Translations under genes and position numbers: made by a program
Notes under the pieces: generated by a model
Databases searched by the model: none
The model's input: the letters and a program-made list of their open reading frames with translations, nothing else
What the model was told of the DNA's origin: nothing
Origin: a virus
DNA: 30,377 bases
Reading direction: 5' to 3' (one strand)
Virus record (IMG/VR): IMGVR_UViG_3300025769_000549
Span: 1 to 30,377 of that record
Shown: positions 9,601 to 15,030 of the stretch, piece by piece
How the letters are laid out: every line of letters begins with the position of its first letter
Position numbering within the stretch: position 1 is the first letter of the stretch

Positions 9601-10558
9601 TTTCTGCTACAGGCGTGGTTTCTACTACGTCCTCATCTTCTTTTTCTATAAATATACTTTTTTGCTTTATATTGATTTCTGGATCTGTAATTTGATCCGT
9701 TAGAGAAGGGACCGTAAACATTTGCTCGTCAGTTTCAGTCTTATTAAAGGGAGTTTTAGCACCTCCTTTTACTTCTACTTCTGGAAGCATTGTTGGTTCT
9801 TGGCTCGCTTGAGCTAATTCAGGCTGTTTTTCTTCTACAGGAATTGGTTGAACAGGTATAGTCTCCATTGTTTGTGGAGAAACCTCTGGTTTGTCAGACG
9901 GCGCAACAAAAGTAGCGTCTGGCTCAGCAGGTATTGGCTCAGGAGTTTTTATTTGCTGTTGAATATCTTGCGTTGATTTTTCCTGATCTCTTTTGTACTG
10001 GTGCCAAGCTTTTTTGGTCATAGGACCCCAACTTCCATCAACGCCACTAGGACCAATATCGTAACCTTGATTAACTAGTTCTTGTTGTTTTTCTTTATAA
10101 CTACTTTTAGGTATTGTGCCGTAACTTTCTATAGCACGTCTAGTTACATGTCCAGTATCAGGATCTGCCCATTGTGGATTATCTTGCGCTATTCTGTGAT
10201 TTTTGTCATATAACACCTCGTCTAACGGTTTGTTTCCGTAAGCTGGCAAAGCTATGGTCATATATGGTTGCGCTCCTTTCTTATGATTTCTGTCAAAATA
10301 CTTTTCTACTAAATCAAGTTGTCCAAGTTCATTCATAGTTACTAACGAGCTATGATCAAAATTTAAATCTTTAGCTGTAGAATCCATGAACTGTATAAGA
10401 CCAGTTGCTGAAGAGTTTGGGTTTTTAGCTTTAACGTCAAAATTTGACTCGTTTTCTATAGCGGTCAAAAGTGAGTCCGGACTAAAACCAAACTTTTCTG
10501 AAATAGAATTTATTTTGTTTTCTACACCAGGTATTTGTAAAAACTCTTTTCTAGTCAT
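629..10558 (-). CDS. Giant 3309-aa ejected polyvalent protein with transglycosylase, zincin-like and HAD-type domains
   Basis: Residues 1-130 form a lysozyme-like transglycosylase domain: likely catalytic Glu37 in IENESNF, then ATGLIQFM near residue 52. Residues 160-185 look like a peptidoglycan-binding repeat (GVDGSWG at 172-178). A Pro/Glu-rich linker and long charged helices follow. A zincin-like site HEILH lies at 1345-1349, with a downstream acidic helix NADELLTIMSEYM at 1419-1431 that could supply the third metal ligand. A HAD-type hydrolase has DFDDT (2442-2446), LTAR (2520-2523), Lys2558 and FADD (2575-2578). A hydrophobic stretch lies near 3084-3108, and four Lys/Arg-rich repeats end the protein from about 3274. 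Fused mixed enzymes with helical spacers are typical of phage 'polyvalent proteins' packaged in the head and ejected into the host; T7 gp16 is a functional parallel for the transglycosylase part. It follows two smaller internal-protein genes. No RNA polymerase signature (DxDxD type) was seen. One uninterrupted frame; the individual activities are inference. Confidence 0.85.
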   Translation of the reverse strand: MTRKEFLQIPGVENKINSISEKFGFSPDSLLTAIENESNFDVKAKNPNSSATGLIQFMDSTAKDLNFDHSSLVTMNELGQLDLVEKYFDRNHKKGAQPYMTIALPAYGNKPLDEVLYDKNHRIAQDNPQWADPDTGHVTRRAIESYGTIPKSSYKEKQQELVNQGYDIGPSGVDGSWGPMTKKAWHQYKRDQEKSTQDIQQQIKTPEPIPAEPDATFVAPSDKPEVSPQTMETIPVQPIPVEEKQPELAQASQEPTMLPEVEVKGGAKTPFNKTETDEQMFTVPSLTDQITDPEINIKQKSIFIEKEDEDVVETTPVAENIIQIGQNIVDQVVNNNQRSMAQGFMQTGGMIPVGGDDGELTYNTIDELEDPNVTAEKEDYKPENFIKEKQKKKEKLADHLEYDLELEMTKEELSIDYSQEYEKHESTVKNWEEDPLNKDKEEPSGVQNAKKQIENLNRLTDVILTHDPGILSAEEYFDAGEYQTQLRKEILKQIPAEMFQKVMSSSWGGAGLTEDVEKMMLLKARSEVLNNNMEIIGEKANALIAEGEKLVEERSRLSSVYSTWQSESMALKDDWNRIIKPTGYYAPDKKGATKWMPNFKNDEQIGNYTNFIKRSKDLEQRRVDINEDLNLFDTKVKKNNDKRDLLSKQMNGLYTSLAYNTQDQMFEPAFSDSVYLRGKPTYIFKNPYEKSSFTISDKFNESLREMAGRDNAWGKAADVLSTALNSYIKYEIPKRLMRTKVGALGVLFTGIGTKIAAELGIGTKDMEEYGLIGGGEYDAFDWFGDQFIKYSRADITPASMDPDSRLFLDKPNENKLFFKTLDRQAGMYQWSKFLIGEVLPFTLSLGTGNVSQRKKLLRMQRLDKIKKAKPGLTSRLGITANGGKLYKNDFSLDIIHSLQKRYKFSDKFAMNALQVDHTFKMLFAQNYEYGKSQGLDTGAAFGLASWMGLATGIVQGIMPDYQWFNTGVGRSIVKTLVESFKATSKGQFDKAVSLIARKKAGEVFIKNVAKEFLEEEADVLVNDIVKSVYLTNHSWEIADLRTQEQLILGTAFVAKGLGTVQAVRGVREMQGVLLNAEFAELGKTYNAAKARFDLIEKEIERLENIEKNYDGSLFPMEEWEKSHLSQLKKQKEQLKTVMDEAFDMAKAMKMAPDYLTVETVNYIREKNNLLEQKDELLKGKDKTAVEQEINEINDKIAAIDDKIRKDSYNVRKEERNKALKERGKKLADGSGFLYHEATSAEEFFEFAKKENARRRVENKKLNLQIDELRNDKSNYDSRGDLKREVSLQIENLLDRKLEYVPETLEQFEGKKAGGMIYYDDVNKKHTIIVDWNMAKNTGNFAVIQHEILHGMLRQTMINGQVARRASDKPGGYVTDIQKLAIILRKQFKNDSRMSSFLKDYVLDKFKTSYDTDGYVDELNADELLTIMSEYMLQNNYRFDTSFLGEIGKIFRSVAREFGVNIVIKDAKDLINFLEDYSREAKRGRFSAGLKKIKKEGLKVEVKLTAKQRTKAQVEAAMAKSKRKTAAQKSAASSIYEENKVLEDLDLKESSKKIIEENARIRKTILEENIIENGKVVASPEMQDALIANNMAAAVQLAKFAAANPNIMALEEGKRVTFDQFLSGYYEQLVALARTYDASVNEFGAYMNTLLPLRYGQILKQEKKGEVEGAVSMDAEGVNEVADTSGMTSRLDQSEESLPKVNVAFQAGGETLQKEYEDHYEKGYLLIKNGPAKNQTFEEWLQELDDLGFVDADGVIFDIYNVNFANLQDLAYNITSKIFGIDPDKLNWKLNAKASKEGKIPAVKFMANLRIDESRGSNELRAAQMAMRKLGLELFVGPVTPEGFVGTTDKPIGPTKIRPVLQKLLYNKGKKKNNVQMYHKFPVVDIKAIEEAIGIVDNKSFRGDRNISAIVHAFANQFGRTVASQSLRNVMAKHGDLTDKLQVALSDGISKVARSAYYKENKDLRVEILEGLEQMSYDIALIIIDDQKDEKEMREKTLELFKKTFKGSKVDYKKLHGQLFSKLGVLSIWATMSVRYEALGLAAPSFMDFVPSRLENRAEEDELFELMDLLITGDSGKYTKSSVFSKYLVEKGRVNLVRIARDLKDKVQKGEMLYKDARLWLSLLGGMYKGASGIANKQFKPIKPGSIRVTLSGDYSSRFRANVTSGAQDYYNLVNYGTDGYFDVKSPKAMGLSVLNDTSKDVIRDLQEFGLEYLDRRDVQADVNRSLYKYLVTNAWKKYGSSDMALDRMMFLNIMFSFGEGMEAPSRKAAKVFGISEKLWDFENNKYIGPSNPGTSLEYDHNKPHFMLITQTINILKNNPESKWDELLDQMFKDFTVNIITKKHNTAIDKAGYQSMAGPKYKVGSDMNNIVEGPLNRSYNEELKGHPDVDAVVEIRNPENRIGGAFVDVKAPNVSKSMQYMEVAKLASSMAYNEKTKGISILDFDDTLATSKSLIRYAAPDGTKGTLTPAQYAKQYVTMADAGYKFDFSEFNEVIDGKVAPLFNKALKLARKFGTENMFVLTARPAESAPAIYEFLKQNGLEIPLGNITGLGNSTGEAKALWIVGKVEEGYNDIYFADDALQNVQAVKNVLEQLDVKSKIQQAKSSKSAEYNEEFNKILEEKSGIGAEKRFSEMKGRKRGQKQGKMKFWIPPSAEDFAGLLYAFLGKGKRGEEQMKFFKKILLDPYNKAITKLNQAKQQMANEYHELLNSFEGMRKRLNESIIQGDFVVEDAIRVYLWDKAGYEIPALSETDKAELVAIVENDEQLLAFALGLNDITRDLKGYTEPTTTWETDGIKHDLFQKSSNVKMGSFLDLFKQNREIVFGKWGGKNGRQLIGPNMNKIEAIYGKKFRQALEDIIWRMENGTNRSYGDNKMVNDFMNWLNGSVAAVMFVNTRSAILQTLSTVNFINWDDNNIFAAARAFSNQEQFWTDFADIFNSDFLKQRRSGLTQDLNASELISHLSKTDNKAKAAIRWLLQKGFAPTQIADSFAIAMGGATFYRNRIGKYVGEGMPEEQAKEKAWSDFQEIAEATQQSARADMISQEQASVLGRLILAFQNTPMQYARLTKKAFLDLINGRGDTKSNISKIIYYSFVQNMIFYALQTGLLALMFGGEDEDEELIDKKQARLWNSMLDSTLRGIGVGGAIVSTLKNMALKAAEQDKKGNRADYAYVLIEFFNLAPPIGIKARKIYSATQSWKWSKQEREEMGILNIDNPVWEVTTGVTEGLFNAPVNRIYNKLQNIRAALDTQTQTWKRIAIILGWNAWSVGVDVREKSSKKRKFGSSKKRKFGSSKKKRKFGSSKKKRKFGSSN
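635..740 (-). repeat. Tandem 27/30-bp repeat coding the C-terminal KK(K)RKFGSS units
   Basis: The last 35 or so codons of the giant gene are four near-identical units, each coding SSKKRKFG or SSKKKRKFG. Units are 27 or 30 bases long; the difference is one lysine codon. Differences between copies are mostly synonymous (for example ggc/ggt for Gly, aaa/aag for Lys), so the peptide is better conserved than the DNA. Each unit carries an A-run of six or seven on the coding strand. Confidence 0.93.
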
Positions 10559-10572
10559 TTATTATTATTTAA

Positions 10573-12312
10573 TTAAATTTTTGGAGCAGGTATTCTTCTA
10601 TCAACTTGACTTCTTATACCTTGACGATTATTATCTACACTACCACCTTGACGATTATTGTTGTTATTTCCCATGAAAATAGTAGGATTATAGTTAAACA
10701 TATCTGACATTTCAAAATTACCACCACCTGGCATTTCCCACTCTTCAGGGTTTCCTCCTAAAAATAAATTTTTGTAATAAGGAGATGTAGCTAAAAATCT
10801 GTTAAAAGCTTCTAGTTGGCCAGGCTCTGAAAGAATAAATTCTTTTTCTTGGTCACCTATAACAACGTTAACTTCTCCTTTTTTCATTGCTTCGGCAATT
10901 TCTTTGTCAGAACCCTCTTGCAAGGTTTGTATTTCAATACCATAAGCATTTCCAAAAAGGTCTTCGTATTGTTCAAGTGATTTTTCCATGCTTTTTGAAT
11001 TTCTCATTACGTTTTTAGAAACCATATTAAAGTATAATGGTAATTTTTCTTTTTTGGCTTGATTGTCGTAAACATCAGTATAACCACCTTGTCCATCAGG
11101 CAATTTTAAATACTCGCCTTTCATGTCTTTTTTCTTGTTAAAGTTTTCGTTATGCACGTCCGCTACAGCTCCTCCAAACCACTTACTCATACGCTTCATG
11201 TTGTGATCTGCAAAACGTTTTTGTCTAAGATAATTTGTAGCTTCTTCTTTACTCCATTGAAAATTACCATTTTCATCAAAAGCCGGTACCAAACCTCTGT
11301 CGACGGAGATCTGCCCGCTAGCAGCTTGCTCCTCTGTTAACGGCGTTGTACTTGGCCTGATTGGGTTATCTGTTTTTGTGTCAAAAGTTATGTACTCACC
11401 AGCGTCATCTTGATAAAATTCTTTTGGCAAGTTTCCTGAAGCAAAGGCATTTGCAAATGTTAAATCTTCACCATCGTCTACAATATCAGTAAAAAACATA
11501 GACATTTTTTCGTCAGTTGTGATAGGCGCTTCTGAGTTACCATCAGACTTTAAACTCTTCACTGTATTTAAAAAATCATTAGCAGCACCTTCTTTTGTCA
11601 TTGGACTTGTTGCGCCTGTACTCTTTGCTCTAACATCATTGTAAAATTTGTAAGCAGCAGTACCACCGTTTTTATACTCACCTTGTGGTGATGGTAAAGG
11701 ATTGTTTTTATCATATACAGTACCATCAGGCATCGTGACTTTTAGTCTATACCCATCTTCTTTTGGATATTCTATTTTAACACCGGTTTTGTCTTGACCG
11801 TTTATAGCTAAATGTATACCTCGCAAATGATCTCCTTGTTGTTTAGTTAACAAATCGTTGTATTGACCATCGATTTCAAAATTACCCATTTTTAGTGAGG
11901 CAAGTTGCTTGTTACCAGCGTCTATGTTTTGAATATACCCAGCAGCTTCAGTAATTTTTTTCTGAGCACCCATATCATCTTTGTTCTTAGATAATATTCT
12001 AGCTTGTTCTTGGTACATCCCACTAACCTCTTTCATTAAACCTTCCATGCCAACTACATTTTCGTTACCGGCTAGTTGAGTGTCTTCAAGAAGAGGTACT
12101 GTTTCTAATGGTGGTTTATTTTCCATTAAAGCGTTAAAAGTACCCTCTTGCCTAGCATATTCAGCTTGCATAGCTTTCATACCAGGCGCGCTAGCACTTT
12201 TAAAACTTTCGTCAAACGCTTTGTACGAAGCCACAGCAGCACCGCCATCACCAAATGCTACTTGTGTTTGTTTTAATATATTTCCATCTGCCGCTCCTAA
12301 AGTTTTTGCCAT
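10573..12312 (-). CDS. Internal (ejected) virion protein, 579 aa
   Basis: A soluble, charged protein with no signal peptide or membrane segment. The first 170 residues are mostly helical and Met/Gln/Ala-rich; the middle has a small beta-rich patch (about 185-215, with the hairpin-like VTMPDGTVYDKNNP); the C-terminus is disordered and Asn/Arg/Gln-rich, with two NNRQG copies. It sits between a 233-aa Gly/Ala/Gln-rich protein and the giant transglycosylase protein, 6 and 14 bases from them. In podoviruses this place is held by proteins packed inside the head and ejected to form a channel across the envelope (T7 gp14-gp15-gp16 arrangement), so the role is assigned by position and composition. No enzyme motif was recognised. 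A cargo protein of crAss-like type would fit equally well. Confidence 0.68.
   Translation of the reverse strand: MAKTLGAADGNILKQTQVAFGDGGAAVASYKAFDESFKSASAPGMKAMQAEYARQEGTFNALMENKPPLETVPLLEDTQLAGNENVVGMEGLMKEVSGMYQEQARILSKNKDDMGAQKKITEAAGYIQNIDAGNKQLASLKMGNFEIDGQYNDLLTKQQGDHLRGIHLAINGQDKTGVKIEYPKEDGYRLKVTMPDGTVYDKNNPLPSPQGEYKNGGTAAYKFYNDVRAKSTGATSPMTKEGAANDFLNTVKSLKSDGNSEAPITTDEKMSMFFTDIVDDGEDLTFANAFASGNLPKEFYQDDAGEYITFDTKTDNPIRPSTTPLTEEQAASGQISVDRGLVPAFDENGNFQWSKEEATNYLRQKRFADHNMKRMSKWFGGAVADVHNENFNKKKDMKGEYLKLPDGQGGYTDVYDNQAKKEKLPLYFNMVSKNVMRNSKSMEKSLEQYEDLFGNAYGIEIQTLQEGSDKEIAEAMKKGEVNVVIGDQEKEFILSEPGQLEAFNRFLATSPYYKNLFLGGNPEEWEMPGGGNFEMSDMFNYNPTIFMGNNNNNRQGGSVDNNRQGIRSQVDRRIPAPKI
10618..10659 (-). 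repeat. 15-bp direct repeat coding NNRQG twice
   Basis: The 15 bases accttgacgattatt occur exactly at 10618-10632 and 10645-10659, spaced 27 bases start to start. They code the two NNRQG motifs in the low-complexity C-terminus of the 579-aa internal virion protein. Confidence 0.8.
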
Positions 12313-12318
12313 ATTTTA

Positions 12319-13020
12319 TTATTTTTTAAATTCATCAAAACTCCAACCTCCTGTGCCATCCGCTCCTCCTGTTGGACTATAACCAGCGGCATATCCAGTA
12401 GCAACAGCACCTGCAACCTCACCAATACCACCAGCAACCATAGCTTTGTGAGCCGCTATATCTTGTTTTGCAGCGCCTAGTCTTTGCGCTCCCATACCTA
12501 ATAAAGTGCCTTGTCTAGTCATCTCCATTGATTGTTGTTGAGCAGCACCTTTACCAAACGCCATATCGGCTTGCATTTCCATTTGTTGTTCCATCATACC
12601 TCCTTTTGCCATTGCTAATTGATTAGCAGACTCTTGTTTTGATAAATCTGCCGCAATTTTTTGGCTTTGCATTACGCTTTGATTAGACAATGCTTGAGCT
12701 AAAGAGGCAATACCGCTACCTCCAGCCGCTCCTTGTAGATTTTGCATCATATTTGCTTGACTTTGTTGCATCATTTGATTTTGAAACTCAGCGGTTCTTG
12801 TGTTAACCTCTAAATCTTCAAAAGTGTTTTCGTAATTTCTTTGTATATCAGCAAAGGGATTAGATATTTCAAGATCTCTATATCTTTGCTTTTCTAAGTC
12901 AAATTCTTCTTGAGATTTTCTCAGCTCTTCTCTTCTAGCACCACGACCAGCTAAGCCCATGCCTATTTTTGCTAAGCCTCCTACTGCTCCTGATATTGCC
13001 ATTATTGCTAAAGGACCCAT
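12319..13020 (-). CDS. Internal virion protein with glycine-rich membrane-type ends, 233 aa
   Basis: Residues 1-30 are hydrophobic and glycine-spaced (AIMAISGAVGGLAKIGMGLAG), followed by a basic turn GRGARREELRK, then a long helical Gln/Met/Ala-rich body. A second glycine-spaced hydrophobic stretch lies near 195-215 (MVAGGIGEVAGAVATGYAAG). Glycine-zipper ends of this kind are usual in phage proteins that insert into the host membrane during DNA ejection. The gene is the first of the three-gene internal-protein set ending in the 3309-aa protein, so it is the counterpart in order and size of T7 gp14, the outer-membrane pore component. The homology itself is not shown. The start used is the first Met of MGPLAIM; Met7 would also be possible. 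A 49-base A/T-rich gap precedes it. Confidence 0.68.
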   Translation of the reverse strand: MGPLAIMAISGAVGGLAKIGMGLAGRGARREELRKSQEEFDLEKQRYRDLEISNPFADIQRNYENTFEDLEVNTRTAEFQNQMMQQSQANMMQNLQGAAGGSGIASLAQALSNQSVMQSQKIAADLSKQESANQLAMAKGGMMEQQMEMQADMAFGKGAAQQQSMEMTRQGTLLGMGAQRLGAAKQDIAAHKAMVAGGIGEVAGAVATGYAAGYSPTGGADGTGGWSFDEFKK

Positions 13021-13069
13021 GTTATATTGTTTTATTTAGTTTCATATGTAATATAGTTACATTTTTTAA

Positions 13070-13471
13070 TTATTTTTTACTACTTTCAACAACCTCAGCG
13101 CTAACTGCAAATAATTCTGCAGAAGCTGTTGAATCGTTTGTCATTTCTACTTCGGCGTAATAACCATTGAGACTAGACGTGCTTATCTTGTTGTCTTTGC
13201 CAAAAAATATATAATCATTAGCTGTTGGTAAAATTTCATTTCCAGTAGTTTGAACGTCTATAGTATATGTTGATGTACCTTCTGTATATGCTATACACTC
13301 ACCAAGCTTTATTATGCTTCCACTTTGTTTTCCATCTACAATTTTTACAAAATATATTATATCCCATCCACCGCTATCAGTTTGTGAAGCGGTATCAGAT
13401 GCCACGGCAGCTGTTTTAGCTTGTAAAGACTTATTTACTGGGTTAGGTAGTGTTATTCTTATTGTTGCCAT
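13070..13471 (-). CDS. Small conserved-type virion protein, 133 aa, unknown function
   Basis: The protein is acidic, Ser/Thr-rich and appears to be mostly beta strand, with no signal peptide or membrane segment. The C-terminal third reads NGYYAEVEMTNDSTASAELF followed by AVSAEV, ending VESSKK. It sits 4 bases after the Ig-like fibre gene and before the internal virion proteins, so a minor virion component (decoration protein, tail-tip or fibre-attachment subunit) is the most likely role by position. A fibre chaperone is the main alternative. I do not recognise a family. It is one of the few starts with a slightly purine-rich leader (gtagagat), but this is not a convincing Shine-Dalgarno site. 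Confidence 0.7.
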   Translation of the reverse strand: MATIRITLPNPVNKSLQAKTAAVASDTASQTDSGGWDIIYFVKIVDGKQSGSIIKLGECIAYTEGTSTYTIDVQTTGNEILPTANDYIFFGKDNKISTSSLNGYYAEVEMTNDSTASAELFAVSAEVVESSKK

Positions 13472-13475
13472 ATCT

Positions 13476-15029
13476 CTACGATGTTACGTTAATTGTTATT
13501 ATACCTGTTGCACTATCTTGTTGCCCGTCGTTAACTTTGAAATGCAAAGTTGTCGTTCCAACTGATGCTGCGGTATATTGTACAGTTTTGCTATTACCAA
13601 GAACTAAAGAAACGGCATTGTCTCCACAACTAATTGTTGTTGCTTGGTTGTTAGCGTTAGAGTAAACTAAAGAACCGTTGCTAGGTAGTTTTATAATAGT
13701 AAACGTCAAGGTATCACCTTCTGTGTCTGTAGCGGTTAGTGTTATTTCTTTCGCAACGTTTCTAGTCGCGGGAACATTAGCTTGATTTATTGCCACAGGC
13801 GCGGCATTAAAAGCAAGTATATTTGCAACATCTAAGGCGCAAGTTTGACTGCTAGTACCCATGTTATTTATTGTAGCGTTTCCGCTTATAACTGCCACAG
13901 AGTGAAAAGTTAAAGTTGTACCGCCAGCAATAGTTCCTCCAGGTGTTTGGCTGAGAGTTATAACTCCTTCTACGTTGCTCTCAACTATGCAGGAGCCAGT
14001 ACCGCTAGCAGTAATACCAGATCCAGTGACTCTCATGCCTTTATATATATCTTCATTTACAGCGGCTAAAGTAACGGTTTTAGATGAAGTTGCATTCTCG
14101 CCAGTAGCTGCAGTTAAAGTAGCGTGTATTGTTCTTTGTAAATCGTCAAACTCTACAACAGTACCACCTGTTAATGTGTTTTTAATATTACCACTTGTTG
14201 TTCCAGTAAAATCATCAGCCGTAAAACTTCCAACTGTTTTTAAACTAATTGCTGACGACTGACTAGTAGCATACCATTCAAACTTAGCTTGTTTTGCTTG
14301 GGTGGAGTTTACAGCGTCAGTTACTGTCACGCTAGTTTGCGTTACTAAAAAGTCACTAGCACTTTCTGTAAGACTAAAAGTTATAGTTGGATCAACGTAT
14401 TGGTTTAAAGAAAGCGTTGTTGGTGTGCTAATATTTAAAAAACTATTAGATGCTATTTGTGTTAAAACAACAGAATAAGTTGTTGAAGCTGTCACACTTG
14501 GAAATATAATATCTTCTTCATACAAACCCCCGGTAGGTATTGTAACAGTACCAGAACCACCTCTCATAGACGTGTTGTTAGCGTATTTAGCGTCAAAAGT
14601 TAAAGTAGCACCGTTATCACCGTATATTTTTATAGTTCTTGTTTCTCCTTGTTTTAAGACGTTAGAGGTGTCAAAAATATAATTGTATATTTTTCCAGTG
14701 GAGTTTACTTCGTCAAGCTCTGCTCTAGCAACAAAACTAATAACATCTCCTGAAACAGCTTTTAAAGGGTATTTATATTTTACAACAAAAGATCTTGCCG
14801 TTAAATTTCCACCAGCTATAGAACCAGTATCAGTAATCGCCACAGTATAACTGTTTGGATCGCTAACCCTACTAAAGTTAATAGAAGGTTCTGTTTTAAA
14901 AACGTGGTCAGCAGCGACGGTAAAAGTTTTTGTGAAAACAGTGGCAGTGGTAAAAGGCACGCCGCTAGTGCTGTACGTAGAGCCAGCGTTTTCTGTGCAA
15001 TTACTTTTTGTAGTTACTATATCTGCCAT
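13476..15029 (-). CDS. Fibre/adhesin-like protein with Ig/cadherin-type C-terminal domain, 517 aa
   Basis: A Ser/Thr/Val-rich, strand-only protein without a signal peptide. The last 100 residues show the pattern of a cadherin-like Ig domain of the VCBS/Big type: NAAPVAINQ, then ITLTATDTEGDTLTFTI, LPSNGSL, and the closing LHFKVNDGQQDSATG. A preceding block (about 320-385) has GMRVTGSGI and GTIAGGTTLTF, which recall short Gly/Thr-rich beta repeats of phage fibres. The stop of the tail-hub gene and this ATG are separated by a single base, so the two are coupled. Its place after the hub suggests a receptor-binding or accessory fibre protein; Ig-like domains in phage virions usually aid loose binding to surface polysaccharide. 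A head-surface decoration role is the alternative. Confidence 0.72.
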   Translation of the reverse strand: MADIVTTKSNCTENAGSTYSTSGVPFTTATVFTKTFTVAADHVFKTEPSINFSRVSDPNSYTVAITDTGSIAGGNLTARSFVVKYKYPLKAVSGDVISFVARAELDEVNSTGKIYNYIFDTSNVLKQGETRTIKIYGDNGATLTFDAKYANNTSMRGGSGTVTIPTGGLYEEDIIFPSVTASTTYSVVLTQIASNSFLNISTPTTLSLNQYVDPTITFSLTESASDFLVTQTSVTVTDAVNSTQAKQAKFEWYATSQSSAISLKTVGSFTADDFTGTTSGNIKNTLTGGTVVEFDDLQRTIHATLTAATGENATSSKTVTLAAVNEDIYKGMRVTGSGITASGTGSCIVESNVEGVITLSQTPGGTIAGGTTLTFHSVAVISGNATINNMGTSSQTCALDVANILAFNAAPVAINQANVPATRNVAKEITLTATDTEGDTLTFTIIKLPSNGSLVYSNANNQATTISCGDNAVSLVLGNSKTVQYTAASVGTTTLHFKVNDGQQDSATGIITINVTS

Positions 15030-15030
15030 G

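Noticed and set aside
629-10558. A phage RNA polymerase within the giant protein, as expected for crAss-like phages.
   Set aside because: No DxDxD-type catalytic motif or other polymerase signature was found in reading the protein; the recognised parts are transglycosylase, zincin-like and HAD-type.
13047-13061. Inverted repeat TGTAA-N5-TTACA with a following T-run, possible terminator or operator.
   Set aside because: Only five A/T-rich pairs; the T-run is on the plus-strand side where there is no gene to terminate. Too weak to call.
13476-15029. Diversity-generating retroelement target in the fibre gene.
   Set aside because: No template repeat or reverse transcriptase gene is visible in the window, and the C-terminus is Ig-like, not a C-type lectin fold.
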